A DNA stretch of 64,000 nucleotides from Acinetobacter lwoffii (GTDB lineage: Bacteria; Pseudomonadota; Gammaproteobacteria; Pseudomonadales; Moraxellaceae). Each line of letters opens with the position of its first letter. Position 1 is the first letter of the stretch. The stretch lies in assembly GCF_019048525.1 (NCBI RefSeq), contig NZ_CP077369.1:496001-560000 (forward strand), in the 5' to 3' direction. The notes under the pieces are model-generated. The model had not been told where the DNA came from, did not search any database, and worked only from the letters and a program-made list of their open reading frames with translations. The translations under genes were made by a program, and so were the position numbers. Shown here one piece after another: positions 18,551 through 28,347 of this stretch.

Positions 18551-20035
18551 CTAGTTAAACCATGATTCGCGCGCTTTCATAATGAGTTGACCTGCTTTCT
18601 CAGCACCCAAACCTTCAATATCTTCGATATCGTCAGTCGCCTGATCTGCTAAATCATCCACTGTTACCACACCACGAGCTGCTAGCGCTTGCGCGATCTC
18701 TACTGTCATGCCTTCCATTGCAACAAGTTCTTCACTTGGCGCTTGTATGTTCTCTTGCTGTTGTAATGCATCAGCAAGTGCAATTTCTTTCGCACGGCTT
18801 TGCAGTAGTTCAACCAGTTCCGCATCCAGTTCGATTTCATCAAACGTTTCTGCAGGAACATAAGCAATTTCTTCAAGCGAGGTGAAGCCCATTTCTACCA
18901 ATGCCATCGCCAAATCTTCCGCGATATCCAGACGGGTAACAAACATGTCTAAATATTGTTGCGCTTCGTTTTGTTGACGGGCGTAGTATTCCTCTTCCAG
19001 CATCATGTCCAGCTTGTAGCCAGTCAATTCAGATGCCAGACGAACGTTCTGACCTTGTGAACCAATCGCACGTGCCAACTGATCGCTGGTTGCGAAAATG
19101 ATATCTGCAGTACGTGCATCTTCATCGATGACAATACTCGATACATCTGCTGGTTCCAATGCACTTGCGATATATTGCGCAGGATCATCCGACCAAACTA
19201 CCACATCAATACGCTCGCCATTGAGCTCTTGCTGTACAGCTTGAATACGGGTACCACGCATACCAATACAAGCACCCACCGGGTCAATACGGTGGTCATT
19301 GGTTTTCACTGCAATTTTAGCACGAACGCCTGGTTGGCGAGCCGCCGCTTTAATTTCAATAATTTCTTCAGAAATCTCAGGGATTTCTTTCTTCATCAAT
19401 GCAATCAGCATATCCGGTTTAGCACGTGACAGTTGTAACTGCGCACCACGACCTTCACGGTTGACATTGAATAGAATCGCATTCACGCGTTGCTTCGGAC
19501 GAAGGATTTCTTTCGGAATCATTTCTTCGCGAGCAAGATACGCTTCAGCATTGTCACCTAGGTCAATGATAAAGCCGTCTTTGGTTTGTTTTTTCACTTC
19601 ACCGTAGATCAGCTCGCCGACTTTAGATTCGTAAGCATCGGCTACGAGTGCACGTTCTGCTTCACGGATCTTCTGTACGATCACTTGCTTGGCAATTTGC
19701 GCTGCAATACGACCGAAGTCAATCGATTCAACTTCAAGCTCACGAATGTCGCCAATCGACCATTTTGCCGGATCAACATCAGAGATGGCATCCTGACAAG
19801 CTGGCATTTCATGGTCTTCGTCTGCAACCACTTCCCACTGACGGAAAGTACGATAGTCACCTGTTTTACGATCGATTTCCACACGTAAACGTGCTTCTTC
19901 CGAATGTGTTCCTTCGTAGAATTTTTTCTTTGTCGCAGCAACTAAAGCTTGCTCAAGCGCTTCAAAGATCGCTTCACGAGGTACACCTTTTTCGTTACTA
20001 ACCGTTTCAACGACGGTCAGAATTTCACGTGCCAT
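18551..20035 (-). CDS. nusA: Transcription termination/antitermination factor NusA
   Basis: RNA-polymerase-bound elongation factor that controls pausing, termination and antitermination. 494 residues (E. coli 495). The order is the RNAP-binding N-terminal domain (VVETVSNEKGVPREAIFEAL), S1, two KH domains (GACIGMRGTRIQ and the second near ARAIGSQGQNVRLA), then two acidic repeats at the C-terminus with LEEIAYV and VDDLADQATDDI. AGGTGA precedes the ATG at 20035. Second gene of the rimP operon. Confidence 0.97.
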   Translation of the reverse strand: MAREILTVVETVSNEKGVPREAIFEALEQALVAATKKKFYEGTHSEEARLRVEIDRKTGDYRTFRQWEVVADEDHEMPACQDAISDVDPAKWSIGDIRELEVESIDFGRIAAQIAKQVIVQKIREAERALVADAYESKVGELIYGEVKKQTKDGFIIDLGDNAEAYLAREEMIPKEILRPKQRVNAILFNVNREGRGAQLQLSRAKPDMLIALMKKEIPEISEEIIEIKAAARQPGVRAKIAVKTNDHRIDPVGACIGMRGTRIQAVQQELNGERIDVVVWSDDPAQYIASALEPADVSSIVIDEDARTADIIFATSDQLARAIGSQGQNVRLASELTGYKLDMMLEEEYYARQQNEAQQYLDMFVTRLDIAEDLAMALVEMGFTSLEEIAYVPAETFDEIELDAELVELLQSRAKEIALADALQQQENIQAPSEELVAMEGMTVEIAQALAARGVVTVDDLADQATDDIEDIEGLGAEKAGQLIMKARESWFN

Positions 20036-20069
20036 ACGTCACCTATTCGTTAAATTTTTATTTATTAAA

Positions 20070-20594
20070 TTAATCTTGGAAGACCAAATTTGCTTTATCG
20101 ATATTGTGACTGTCGATCTCCAATACCTGTTGCTTTTCTACTTCAACCTGAATCATTTCATTTTCAAGATCGACAGCAACCAGTTTGGCCTGGAATTTAC
20201 GACGGTTATCTACCGCACTGATCAAACGTAGTGCTACGGTATGACCGATATAGCCTGACATCTGCTCGAGCTGGAAGAATGGACGGTCCCAGCCTGGCGA
20301 AGATACTTCAAGTGAATATTCACCCGAGATCGGATCATGAACATCCAGCATTGCACCCACTTGCTGCGTGACACGCACACAATCCTGAACGCCAATACCA
20401 CGCCCCTGCTCTTCTTCACCATCTTCATTGATTGCTGGTGCAACGCTCTCATCGACTGGCTTGTCGATGTAGATACGTAATAACGAACATTTACCCTGTG
20501 GCAGGAATTCAATCCCCCAAAGGTTTACATTACAGGCTTCAACTGCTGGTGCAATCAAGTCCTGAAGTGCTTGAGTTTTATTTGATAGCTTCAT
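20070..20594 (-). CDS. rimP: Ribosome maturation factor RimP
   Basis: 30S maturation factor, first gene of the operon. 174 residues, longer than E. coli RimP (about 150). The conserved core [21 protein letters not shown] and [15 protein letters not shown] is clear. The extra length is an acidic insert, [12 protein letters not shown], between the IYIDKP strand and the [11 protein letters not shown] helix. Two terminators between this gene and the tRNA cluster upstream imply a promoter in 20595-20715. Confidence 0.95.
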   Translation of the reverse strand: MKLSNKTQALQDLIAPAVEACNVNLWGIEFLPQGKCSLLRIYIDKPVDESVAPAINEDGEEEQGRGIGVQDCVRVTQQVGAMLDVHDPISGEYSLEVSSPGWDRPFFQLEQMSGYIGHTVALRLISAVDNRRKFQAKLVAVDLENEMIQVEVEKQQVLEIDSHNIDKANLVFQD

Positions 20595-20715
20595 TTACTC
20601 TCGTCATCTGGTGCGATTTTATGATCTATTTGACCACTACAAACCAATACAAACTATAGTAGTAGTGAAACATGGAGATTTGACCAAATAATGTCGACAC
20701 TACACGATAGCCAAT

Positions 20716-20736
20716 AAAAAAGGGCGTAAATCGCCC
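20716..20736 (-). terminator. Second terminator after the tRNA cluster
   Basis: On the minus strand GGGCG, loop ATTTA, CGCCC and six T's, about 120 bases before rimP. Confidence 0.75.
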
Positions 20737-20778
20737 CAATTAATGCACAATTTAAGATTTTTTCAAATCCCACTGTGC

Positions 20779-20810
20779 AAAAAGGCCCACCTTGTTGTGA
20801 GCCTCTTTTT
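20779..20810 (-). terminator. First terminator after the tRNA cluster
   Basis: On the minus strand a stem of about 12 bp (AAAGAGGCTCAC with GTGGGCCTTT, two G-T wobbles), six-base loop and a T-run, eight bases after the last initiator tRNA. Confidence 0.85.
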
Positions 20811-20817
20811 AGAAACT

Positions 20818-20894
<77 letters not shown>

Positions 20895-20982
20895 TCAACG
20901 TGCAAAAATTATATACAAAAGATGAGAACTTTTCAATCAAAACCACATCATTCTGCATATTTGTCATCTGTCGCTGAAAAAG

Positions 20983-21059
<77 letters not shown>

Positions 21060-21126
21060 TCAGCGTACAAATAACATTCAGTTTAAAAAACTTAAACTGC
21101 TTTTAAAGTTTGCATCTTTAAAAGAT

Positions 21127-21203
<77 letters not shown>

Positions 21204-21283
21204 ACAACATGCAAATTAATTTTCTCAACTTAAAACCTGTTTAAGCTGCCTCTTGAAAGTTTGCGCCTTTAAAAAGGATTGAT

Positions 21284-21360
<77 letters not shown>

Positions 21361-21414
21361 TCAACAGAAGTTTTTTCAGCTGCATACACCAACTTAAATT
21401 TCTGGATTATAAGT

Positions 21415-21499
21415 TGGTGCGGAAGGGGGGACTTGAACCCCCACGCCCGAAAGCACTACCACCTCAAGGTAGCGTGTCTACCAATTCCACCACCACCGC
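21415..21499 (-). tRNA. tRNA-Leu (GAG)
   Basis: 85-nt class II tRNA with encoded CCA, anticodon loop CTTGAGG and a long variable arm (TAGTGCTTTCGGGCG region). The T-arm has a GGGGG/CCCCC stem. The acceptor stem GCGGTGG/CTTCCGC has a T-T mismatch at 5-68 and a G-T pair at 6-67, which is unusual. secG-tRNA-Leu order is the same as in E. coli (secG-leuU). Confidence 0.95.
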
Positions 21500-21552
21500 A
21501 GCTGTGACGCATTCTAGTCGTATCACTGAAAAAAAGAAAGGATTAATTAAAA

Positions 21553-21882
21553 CTATTCGGTCGTTTCTGGTGCAGTTGGTGAAGTTTCATTCGATTGTAC
21601 AGGTGTGGTCGGCGCAGACTGAACCGATCCCAAACTATAGGCATTCGAGGTTTGTTGCTTGGCTAAAATCGCCAAAGTCAGACTGGTTACGAAAAACAGT
21701 GCAGTAAAAATTGCAGTCAAACGGGTCATGAAATTACCCGAACCCGATGCTCCGAATACTGTCGCTGCACCACCGCCACCGAAAGAGGCACCAGCATCTG
21801 CACCTTTACCATGCTGAACCAAAATCAAGACAATCATCAAAACAGCTAAGATAATATGTACTACCAGCACAAAAGTTTGCAT
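21553..21882 (-). CDS. secG: Preprotein translocase subunit SecG
   Basis: Small inner-membrane subunit of the SecYEG channel, 109 residues. First helix MQTFVLVVHIILAVLMIVLILVQ, the conserved cytosolic loop HGKGADAGASFGGG, second helix around LTAIFTALFFVTSLTLAIL, then a Thr/Ser/Pro-rich periplasmic tail. It starts 13 bases after tpiA and is followed by tRNA-Leu, so the transcript may also carry the tRNAs. Confidence 0.96.
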   Translation of the reverse strand: MQTFVLVVHIILAVLMIVLILVQHGKGADAGASFGGGGAATVFGASGSGNFMTRLTAIFTALFFVTSLTLAILAKQQTSNAYSLGSVQSAPTTPVQSNETSPTAPETTE

Positions 21883-21895
21883 GCTGAACTCCTAA

Positions 21896-22687
21896 TTATT
21901 GTGTATTTGCAAATGCATGAGCAATTTTATGGAACGACTCAGCATTGAGTGATGCACCACCGACCAATGCCCCGTTGATATCTGGGCAGGCTGCTAACTC
22001 TACTGCATTTTCCGGCTTGACACTACCACCATATAAAATCGCCATCGTCGCGCCATAACCAGTGATCTGGCTTAAACCTTGACGGATTTGTGCATGCATG
22101 GCCTGTGCATCTTCAGGAGAAGCAGTTTTACCAGTTCCAATTGCCCAGATCGGTTCATAGGCAATCACGATATTTTTCCATTGCTCAGCTTCAACCACAG
22201 CAGCAATATCACAAATCTGTTGTAGCACTACAGCTTCTGCCTGCCCTGCTTCACGTTGTTCCAGGCTTTCACCAACGCAATAAATCACGGTCAAACCGGC
22301 ACTTAAGGCATTCTTGATTTTCGCATTTAAAATATCAGCATTTTCCGCAAATATTTCACGGCGTTCAGAATGACCCACTAGTACATAGTGAATTTGACTA
22401 TCGGCCAACAATTCAGCACTGACTTCACCAGTGTAGGGACCTGTTCCAGAAATACGTGAAACATCTTGTGCTACGGTATAAATCGGACGAACCGCAGATG
22501 ACAGCTCTGCCTGAATCTGGCTTAAGGCAATGGCAATCGGTGCCACACCTAAATGACATTGATCTTCGGCAATTGGCGCAGTTTCCAGCAAATTCTTAAT
22601 ACCACGCACCAAGCTCAATGCATCTGCCTGCACCGGATTCATTTTCCAGTTACCTATCACCCAAGGGGTAATCGTCGAAACCGACAT
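21896..22687 (-). CDS. tpiA: Triosephosphate isomerase
   Basis: Glycolytic and gluconeogenic enzyme that interconverts dihydroxyacetone phosphate and glyceraldehyde 3-phosphate. 263 residues. Catalytic residues are visible: Asn/Lys in GNWKMNP (12-18), His in VGHSERRE (about 103) and Glu in [11 protein letters not shown] (about 175); the flexible loop 6 and the phosphate-binding [11 protein letters not shown] follow. Divergent from pilB and upstream of secG. Confidence 0.96.
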   Translation of the reverse strand: MSVSTITPWVIGNWKMNPVQADALSLVRGIKNLLETAPIAEDQCHLGVAPIAIALSQIQAELSSAVRPIYTVAQDVSRISGTGPYTGEVSAELLADSQIHYVLVGHSERREIFAENADILNAKIKNALSAGLTVIYCVGESLEQREAGQAEAVVLQQICDIAAVVEAEQWKNIVIAYEPIWAIGTGKTASPEDAQAMHAQIRQGLSQITGYGATMAILYGGSVKPENAVELAACPDINGALVGGASLNAESFHKIAHAFANTQ

Positions 22688-22964
22688 AATTAACCTATTT
22701 CATTTACATATTTTGAATTGGGCACATTCTACACGGAATTGGAAAATTAAAAGAATAGTTTTCTTATCACTCCTTCTCAGTTTAGACTATCCAAAATGGT
22801 TATTTTTTGTTATCACTTAAAAAAATGGGGACTTCTTCCAACCAGTTCATGCTTTTACTGGAGATGAGGAAGCTAGCAGCACTCTTGGCTATGGTATTTT
22901 TACGTAACAAACGTATAATTTTAGTATAGCAATTAAAAGAATTTGATGAGTAGGCATTTATAGC

Positions 22965-24674
22965 ATGACAGCATTACAGGGGTCGCCAAGATTTACCGGA
23001 TTTATTCGTCGTTTGGTCGAGGAAGGCGTCATCTCGGCTGAAGATATGCGCAGTGCATTAGCGCATGCCAAACAAGAAAAAATCGATATTGTGGCTGAGT
23101 TAATTAACCAGCAGCAACTTTCTCCAACCGTCATTGCTGAAACGATTTCAGTCGAATTTGGCGAACCGCTGTTTGATATCAGTGCCTATGATCCTGCTCA
23201 AATTCTTCGGGATGCGATTGATGAAAAGCTGATTACCAAGCATCGCATTCTGCCGATTTTTAGAAATTCCAGTATTTTATATGTTGCGACCAGTAACCCG
23301 ACCAATATCGAAGCGATTGATGCAGTCCGCTTTTCCACCAAACTCAATATTGAAACCATTATTGTTGAACACAATAAACTTGAAAAACTGATCGAGCAGA
23401 ATTTTACCGAAGAAAGTACCTTTGAATTCGATGAAGACTTTGATCTGGATGTTGATGTCGAATCTGCTGATCCGAATAAAGAAGAGGATGACAGTAACAA
23501 GGGTGAAGAAGCACCGATTGTCAAATATATTAATAAATTACTAATTGATGCGATCCGTATGGGGGCTTCAGACTTACATTTTGAACCTTATGAAAAAATC
23601 TATCGGGTACGTTACCGGGTAGATGGGGTATTACGCCAGATTGCAACACCACCACTACAGCTGGCAAATCGCTTGTCTTCGCGTCTTAAAGTCATGTCGC
23701 AAATGGACATTTCTGAAAAACGGGTACCGCAAGATGGTCGTATTAAATTAAAACTTTCTAAAAATAAAGCCATTGATTTCCGTGTCAACTCTCTCCCTAC
23801 CCTGTTTGGTGAGAAGCTGGTACTGCGAATTCTGGATCCCTCCAGCGCGATGTTGGGAATTGATGCACTAGGTTATGAACCGGAACAAAAAGACCTTTTT
23901 ATGCAAGCGCTGGACAAACCGCAAGGCATGCTCCTGATCACTGGTCCAACAGGTTCCGGTAAAACCGTTTCACTGTATACCGGTCTGAATATCCTCAATC
24001 GTGAAGATACCAATATTTCGACAGCGGAAGATCCGGTCGAGATTAACTTACAAGGCATTAATCAAGTCAACGTCAACAATAAAGTTGGTCTTACCTTCTC
24101 TGCCGCACTGAAGTCCTTCTTACGTCAAGACCCGGACATCGTAATGGTCGGTGAGATCCGGGATCTGGAAACTGCCGAGATTGCGATTAAAGCGGCGCAG
24201 ACCGGTCATATGGTGATGTCGACCTTGCATACCAATAGTGCGCCTGAGACCTTGACCCGTTTACGAAACATGGGGGTGCCCTCTTTCAATATTGCCACTT
24301 CAGTAAACCTGGTCATTGCACAACGGTTGGCGCGTCGTTTGTGTTCACAATGCAAGAAACCTGCAGATATTCCGCAACAAAGCTTACTGGAGATGGGCTT
24401 TACCGAAACCGACTTGCAGCAACCTGAGTTCCAAATTTATGAACCGGTGGGCTGCAATGAATGTCGTGAAGGCTATAAGGGTCGTGTAGGTATTTATGAA
24501 GTTATGAAAGTAACACCCGAAATTTCCAGAATTATTATGGAGGACGGCAATGCACTTGAAATTGCAGATGCTTCCGCACGTGCAGGTTTTAACAATTTAC
24601 GCCGGTCAGGTTTAATCAAGGTGATGCAGGGGGTGACTTCTTTACAGGAAGTCAATCGTGTCACCAGCGAATGA
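22965..24674 (+). CDS. pilB: Type IV pilus extension ATPase PilB
   Basis: Hexameric cytoplasmic ATPase that drives pilus assembly. 569 residues. N-terminal MshEN/N1 domains (about 1-150), an acidic linker rich in Asp and Glu (about 150-185), then the ATPase core with Walker A GPTGSGKT, Asp box, Walker B MVGEIRDLETAEIA and His box TGHMVMSTLHTN. A tetracysteine zinc site (CSQCKKP and CNECREGYKG) separates PilB from the retraction ATPases PilT and PilU. First gene of pilBCD-coaE; pilC follows after 31 bases. An imperfect inverted repeat (22835-22872) lies about 90 bases upstream. Confidence 0.96.
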   Translation: MTALQGSPRFTGFIRRLVEEGVISAEDMRSALAHAKQEKIDIVAELINQQQLSPTVIAETISVEFGEPLFDISAYDPAQILRDAIDEKLITKHRILPIFRNSSILYVATSNPTNIEAIDAVRFSTKLNIETIIVEHNKLEKLIEQNFTEESTFEFDEDFDLDVDVESADPNKEEDDSNKGEEAPIVKYINKLLIDAIRMGASDLHFEPYEKIYRVRYRVDGVLRQIATPPLQLANRLSSRLKVMSQMDISEKRVPQDGRIKLKLSKNKAIDFRVNSLPTLFGEKLVLRILDPSSAMLGIDALGYEPEQKDLFMQALDKPQGMLLITGPTGSGKTVSLYTGLNILNREDTNISTAEDPVEINLQGINQVNVNNKVGLTFSAALKSFLRQDPDIVMVGEIRDLETAEIAIKAAQTGHMVMSTLHTNSAPETLTRLRNMGVPSFNIATSVNLVIAQRLARRLCSQCKKPADIPQQSLLEMGFTETDLQQPEFQIYEPVGCNECREGYKGRVGIYEVMKVTPEISRIIMEDGNALEIADASARAGFNNLRRSGLIKVMQGVTSLQEVNRVTSE

Positions 24675-24705
24675 TCGGGCGCTGATCTAAAATAAGGATA
24701 AAGGT

Positions 24706-25935
24706 ATGGCAGCAGTAAAGAAAGGCCAGATGATGCCGATCTTCAGCTATGAAGGAATTGATCGTAAAGGGGCAAAGATCAAGGGGGAATTGCCAGCAAA
24801 AAATATGGCTCTGGCCAAGGTCACCCTTCGGAAACAAGGCATCAGCATCAAGACCATTCGGGAAAAGAAAAAAAATATCCTTGAAGGCTTGATGAAGAAA
24901 AAAGTCTCAACACTGGATATTACAATTTTTACCCGACAGTTGGCGACCATGATGAAAGCCGGGGTACCACTGGTACAAGGCTTTGAAATTGTCGCAGAAG
25001 GTCTGGAAAATCCGGCGATGCGTGAAGTTGTACTAGGAATTAAAGGTGAGGTTGAAGGCGGTAATACTTTTGCCGGAGCACTGCGCAAATATCCACAATA
25101 TTTCGACAACCTATTCTGTTCACTGGTCGAATCTGGTGAACAATCTGGTGCTTTAGAAACCATGCTAGATCGCGTTGCGATTTACAAAGAAAAAAGCGAA
25201 CTACTCAAGCAAAAAATCAAAAAAGCCATGAAATATCCTGCTGCGGTGGTTGTAGTCGCCCTAATTGTTACCATCATTCTGATGGTCAAAGTGGTCCCGG
25301 TTTTCCAGGATTTATTCTCTTCATTTGGTGCGGACTTACCGGCTTTTACCAAAATGGTGGTCAATATGTCGGAATGGATGCAAAAGTATTGGTTCCTGCT
25401 GATTATCGCCATTGGGGCCGTGATTACCGCTTTTCTTGAAGCGAAAAAACGCAGCAAGAAATTCCGCGATTTTCTGGATAAGGCCGCACTCAAAGCCCCG
25501 ATTTTTGGTGACCTGGTGTATAAAGCGATTATTGCACGTTATAGCCGCACTTTGGCCACGACTTTCGCAGCTGGTGTTCCCTTGATTGATGCACTGGAAT
25601 CCACTGCCGGCGCTACCAATAACGTCGTGTATGAAGATGCCGTGATGAAAATCCGTGAAGATGTCGCCACAGGTCAACAACTACAGTTTGCCATGCGCGT
25701 GACCAACAAATTCCCATCCATGGCAGTACAAATGGTCGCGATTGGTGAAGAATCTGGTGCACTAGATGCCATGCTAGACAAAGTAGCCACACATTATGAA
25801 AATGAAGTCGACAATGCAGTTGACGGCTTAACCTCGATGATGGAACCGCTCATTATGGCTGTTCTCGGTGTGCTTGTCGGTGGTCTGGTGATTGCCATGT
25901 ACCTTCCAATTTTCCAAATGGGTTCTGTGGTTTAA
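24706..25935 (+). CDS. pilC: Type IV pilus inner-membrane platform protein PilC
   Basis: Polytopic platform protein that couples the PilB motor to pilin insertion. 409 residues with the duplicated GspF domain: one copy holds FTRQLATMMKAGVPLVQGFEI and the second YSRTLATTFAAGVPLIDALEST. Three hydrophobic segments are visible (about 172-195, 225-243, 378-400). The start is preceded by an AAGG-rich stretch, and the stop shares one base with the pilD start. Confidence 0.95.
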   Translation: MAAVKKGQMMPIFSYEGIDRKGAKIKGELPAKNMALAKVTLRKQGISIKTIREKKKNILEGLMKKKVSTLDITIFTRQLATMMKAGVPLVQGFEIVAEGLENPAMREVVLGIKGEVEGGNTFAGALRKYPQYFDNLFCSLVESGEQSGALETMLDRVAIYKEKSELLKQKIKKAMKYPAAVVVVALIVTIILMVKVVPVFQDLFSSFGADLPAFTKMVVNMSEWMQKYWFLLIIAIGAVITAFLEAKKRSKKFRDFLDKAALKAPIFGDLVYKAIIARYSRTLATTFAAGVPLIDALESTAGATNNVVYEDAVMKIREDVATGQQLQFAMRVTNKFPSMAVQMVAIGEESGALDAMLDKVATHYENEVDNAVDGLTSMMEPLIMAVLGVLVGGLVIAMYLPIFQMGSVV

Positions 25936-26795
25936 TGCACGATTTTCTTCAATATTTTATTCAAAACCCAACGGCGTTGTATATCGCAGTTGGGCTTTTT
26001 AGTTTATGTATCGGCAGCTTTCTGAATGTCGTGATTTACCGCACTCCCAAGATGATGGAACAGGAATGGCGTACTGATTGCCAGATGTTCCTGCATCCGG
26101 AACAGCCGGTGATTGATGAAACTAAGTTAAGTTTAAGCAAACCCGCTTCAGCTTGCCCCAAGTGTCATCAGCCAATCCGCTGGTACCAGAATATTCCCGT
26201 CATTAGCTGGCTGGTCCTGCGCGGAAAATGTAGCAACTGCCAGAATCCGATCAGCATCCGTTATCCTTTGGTTGAAATTCTGACGGCAGTTTGTGCACTC
26301 CTTGTCGTAGCAGTATTTGGCCCTACCCTACAAATGCTGTTTGGCCTGATCCTGACTTATGTGCTGATCGCACTCACTTTTATTGATTTTGACACCCAGT
26401 TATTGCCTGACCGTTATACTTTACCCTTGGCCGCGCTAGGTTTGGGGGTAAATAGTTATGCACTTTATACCTTACCCGGTGCTGCCATCTGGGGCTATAT
26501 TATTGGTTTCCTGTGTCTGTGGGTGGTGTATTATGCATTTAAAATCGTTACCGGCAAGGAAGGTATGGGCTATGGCGATTTTAAATTGCTTGCCGCCCTG
26601 GGTGCCTGGATGGGGCCTTTATTACTGCCTTTAATTGTGCTGCTGTCTTCTCTGGTTGGTGCGATTATCGGGATTATCCTACTGAAAGTCCGCAAGGAAA
26701 ATCAGCCTTTTGCCTTTGGTCCCTATATCGCGATTGCCGGCTGGATTGCTTTTTTGTGGGGCGAGCAGATTATGAAAGTGTATTTAGGTCAATAA
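25935..26795 (+). CDS. pilD: Prepilin peptidase / N-methyltransferase PilD
   Basis: Inner-membrane aspartic protease that cleaves and N-methylates type IV prepilins and type II pseudopilins. 286 residues with about eight helices. The cytoplasmic loop has the two CxxC pairs of the zinc-binding methylase region (CPKCHQPIRWYQNIPV and CSNCQNPISIRYP). The catalytic aspartates lie in FIDFDTQLLPD and in the GxGD-type motif GMGYGDFKLLAALGAW. Start coupled to the pilC stop; coaE begins one base after the stop. Confidence 0.96.
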   Translation: MHDFLQYFIQNPTALYIAVGLFSLCIGSFLNVVIYRTPKMMEQEWRTDCQMFLHPEQPVIDETKLSLSKPASACPKCHQPIRWYQNIPVISWLVLRGKCSNCQNPISIRYPLVEILTAVCALLVVAVFGPTLQMLFGLILTYVLIALTFIDFDTQLLPDRYTLPLAALGLGVNSYALYTLPGAAIWGYIIGFLCLWVVYYAFKIVTGKEGMGYGDFKLLAALGAWMGPLLLPLIVLLSSLVGAIIGIILLKVRKENQPFAFGPYIAIAGWIAFLWGEQIMKVYLGQ

Positions 26796-26796
26796 A

Positions 26797-27396
26797 GTGA
26801 AATTTATACTCGGATTAACCGGCGGGATTGGCAGTGGCAAGTCTGCTGCCAGTCAGTGGTTTGAAGCACAAGGGATCACGGTAGTCGATGCCGATGTGGT
26901 AGCGCGTGAAGTGGTCGAAATTGGGCAGCCTGCACTTACCCAGATCCAGCAGGCTTTTGGCGATTGGGTACTGCTTGCCGATGGCTCACTGAATCGTCGT
27001 GCCTTGCGTGAATATATCTTCCAGTCTCCTGAAGCACGCAAGACCCTGGAAAGTATTACCCATCCGGCAATTCGCACTTCCATTATCCAGCAACTACATG
27101 CTGCGCAAAGTCCCTATGCCATTCTGGTTTCACCACTTTTATTTGAAACCAATCAGCACGAACTCACTCAGCATACCTTACTGATTGATGCCACCATCGA
27201 ACTGCAAATTGAGCGGGCCTCACAACGTGATGGCCAGAATATCGAACAAATTCGCAATATCATTGCCGCCCAAATGTCCCGCGAACAAAAGCAGACCATG
27301 GCCGATGATATTGTCCTAAATGATGGTCATCTGGATCATCTCTATGCTCATCTCAGACCATTACATCAAAAATATTTAAACATGGCAGCCAGCTGA
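26797..27396 (+). CDS. coaE: Dephospho-CoA kinase
   Basis: Phosphorylates the 3'-OH of dephospho-CoA in the last step of CoA synthesis. 199 residues, P-loop GLTGGIGSGKS at 6-16, then VVDADVVAREVV and the lid region ASQRDGQN. GTG start one base after pilD, as commonly seen in pilBCD-coaE clusters. It ends just before a strong terminator. Confidence 0.95.
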   Translation: MKFILGLTGGIGSGKSAASQWFEAQGITVVDADVVAREVVEIGQPALTQIQQAFGDWVLLADGSLNRRALREYIFQSPEARKTLESITHPAIRTSIIQQLHAAQSPYAILVSPLLFETNQHELTQHTLLIDATIELQIERASQRDGQNIEQIRNIIAAQMSREQKQTMADDIVLNDGHLDHLYAHLRPLHQKYLNMAAS

Positions 27397-27401
27397 AGCA
27401 T

Positions 27402-27434
27402 AAAAAAAGCAGTCTGATTAAGACTGCTTTTTTT
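27402..27434. terminator. Bidirectional terminator shared by coaE and the EamA gene
   Basis: A perfect stem with A7/T7 ends and core GCAGTCT/AGACTGC around a five-base loop. The stop codon and last codons of the minus-strand EamA gene lie inside it. Confidence 0.92.
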
Positions 27435-28344
27435 GTTCTGCTAATTTTCGGCTCAGACTGTCCTGATGCTGTAACCAGCGCCACGGCTGTAAGGCCCCGA
27501 CGGCCATACCCATCAGGCCACACACCATGGCCAGACTTAAAGTTTCATTTAATAAAGGTACAGCCAGAATTACCGCAATAAAAGGTGCAAGATTGGTAAT
27601 ACTGCCTGCCTTAAATGCACCAAGACGCTTGATGGCTTCTACATAGCTTAAAGTAGCAATAATCACCACAAATATGCCGTGAAAAATGGTCTGAAACAGT
27701 AAATGCTTGGGTTCAGGCACACTCAAATTTTTCGGTAAAAATAGCAGATAAATCGGCACATATATCACTGCCGACCAGATCGCGACACCACACATTGCCT
27801 GCCATGCAGTTAGCTGATATTTACGCAATAAAACAGTAAAAATCGCCCAAAGTATGGCACTGATAAAAAACAGCCCGTCCCCTGCCCCAAAGGCTACACC
27901 AGTTTCCCGATACATCAGCATACTCATGAGACATAGTACGACGATCATAATGATCAGGCTGGCCCAGGTATGTTTATCAAAAGCCTGCCCCATCAGAAAA
28001 AAAGCCATGATCGCGGTACAGATCGGAATACAGCCATTCAAGAAAATTGCAGCATGGGCGGTAGGTGCGTAGTGAAAAGCACTATAGGCAAACAGGCAAT
28101 AAATCACCCCGCCAATCATAGCTAAAATAAAAGGCTCTTTTTTCAGTAAAAAAGCGGCCTCTTTACGATAAAGCAAGATCGGCATCAGAATCAGGAAGGC
28201 CAAAGAAAAACGCAAGGCCACAATATCCCAAGCACTGATCTGCCACAGCGCATTCAGGCGGGCTGTTAAAGTAAAACCGCCCCAGATGCACATGGTAACA
28301 ACTAAAAAAACATAGCCTTGGGTACGGTCTGACAATGCCATCAT
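27418..28344 (-). CDS. EamA-family (DMT superfamily) permease
   Basis: Inner-membrane transporter of the drug/metabolite family with ten predicted helices arranged as two EamA repeats, about 308 residues. The N-terminal FLVVTMCIWGGFTL and the AYSAFHYAPTAHAAIFLNG block are typical. Substrate unknown; relatives export amino acids or other metabolites. Two ATGs (28344, 28341) follow a TTG directly after the rlmB stop, so translation may be coupled to rlmB; no clear ribosome site is seen. The last codons double as the arm of the terminator. Confidence 0.85.
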   Translation of the reverse strand: MMALSDRTQGYVFLVVTMCIWGGFTLTARLNALWQISAWDIVALRFSLAFLILMPILLYRKEAAFLLKKEPFILAMIGGVIYCLFAYSAFHYAPTAHAAIFLNGCIPICTAIMAFFLMGQAFDKHTWASLIIMIVVLCLMSMLMYRETGVAFGAGDGLFFISAILWAIFTVLLRKYQLTAWQAMCGVAIWSAVIYVPIYLLFLPKNLSVPEPKHLLFQTIFHGIFVVIIATLSYVEAIKRLGAFKAGSITNLAPFIAVILAVPLLNETLSLAMVCGLMGMAVGALQPWRWLQHQDSLSRKLAEQKKQS

Positions 28345-28347
28345 CAA

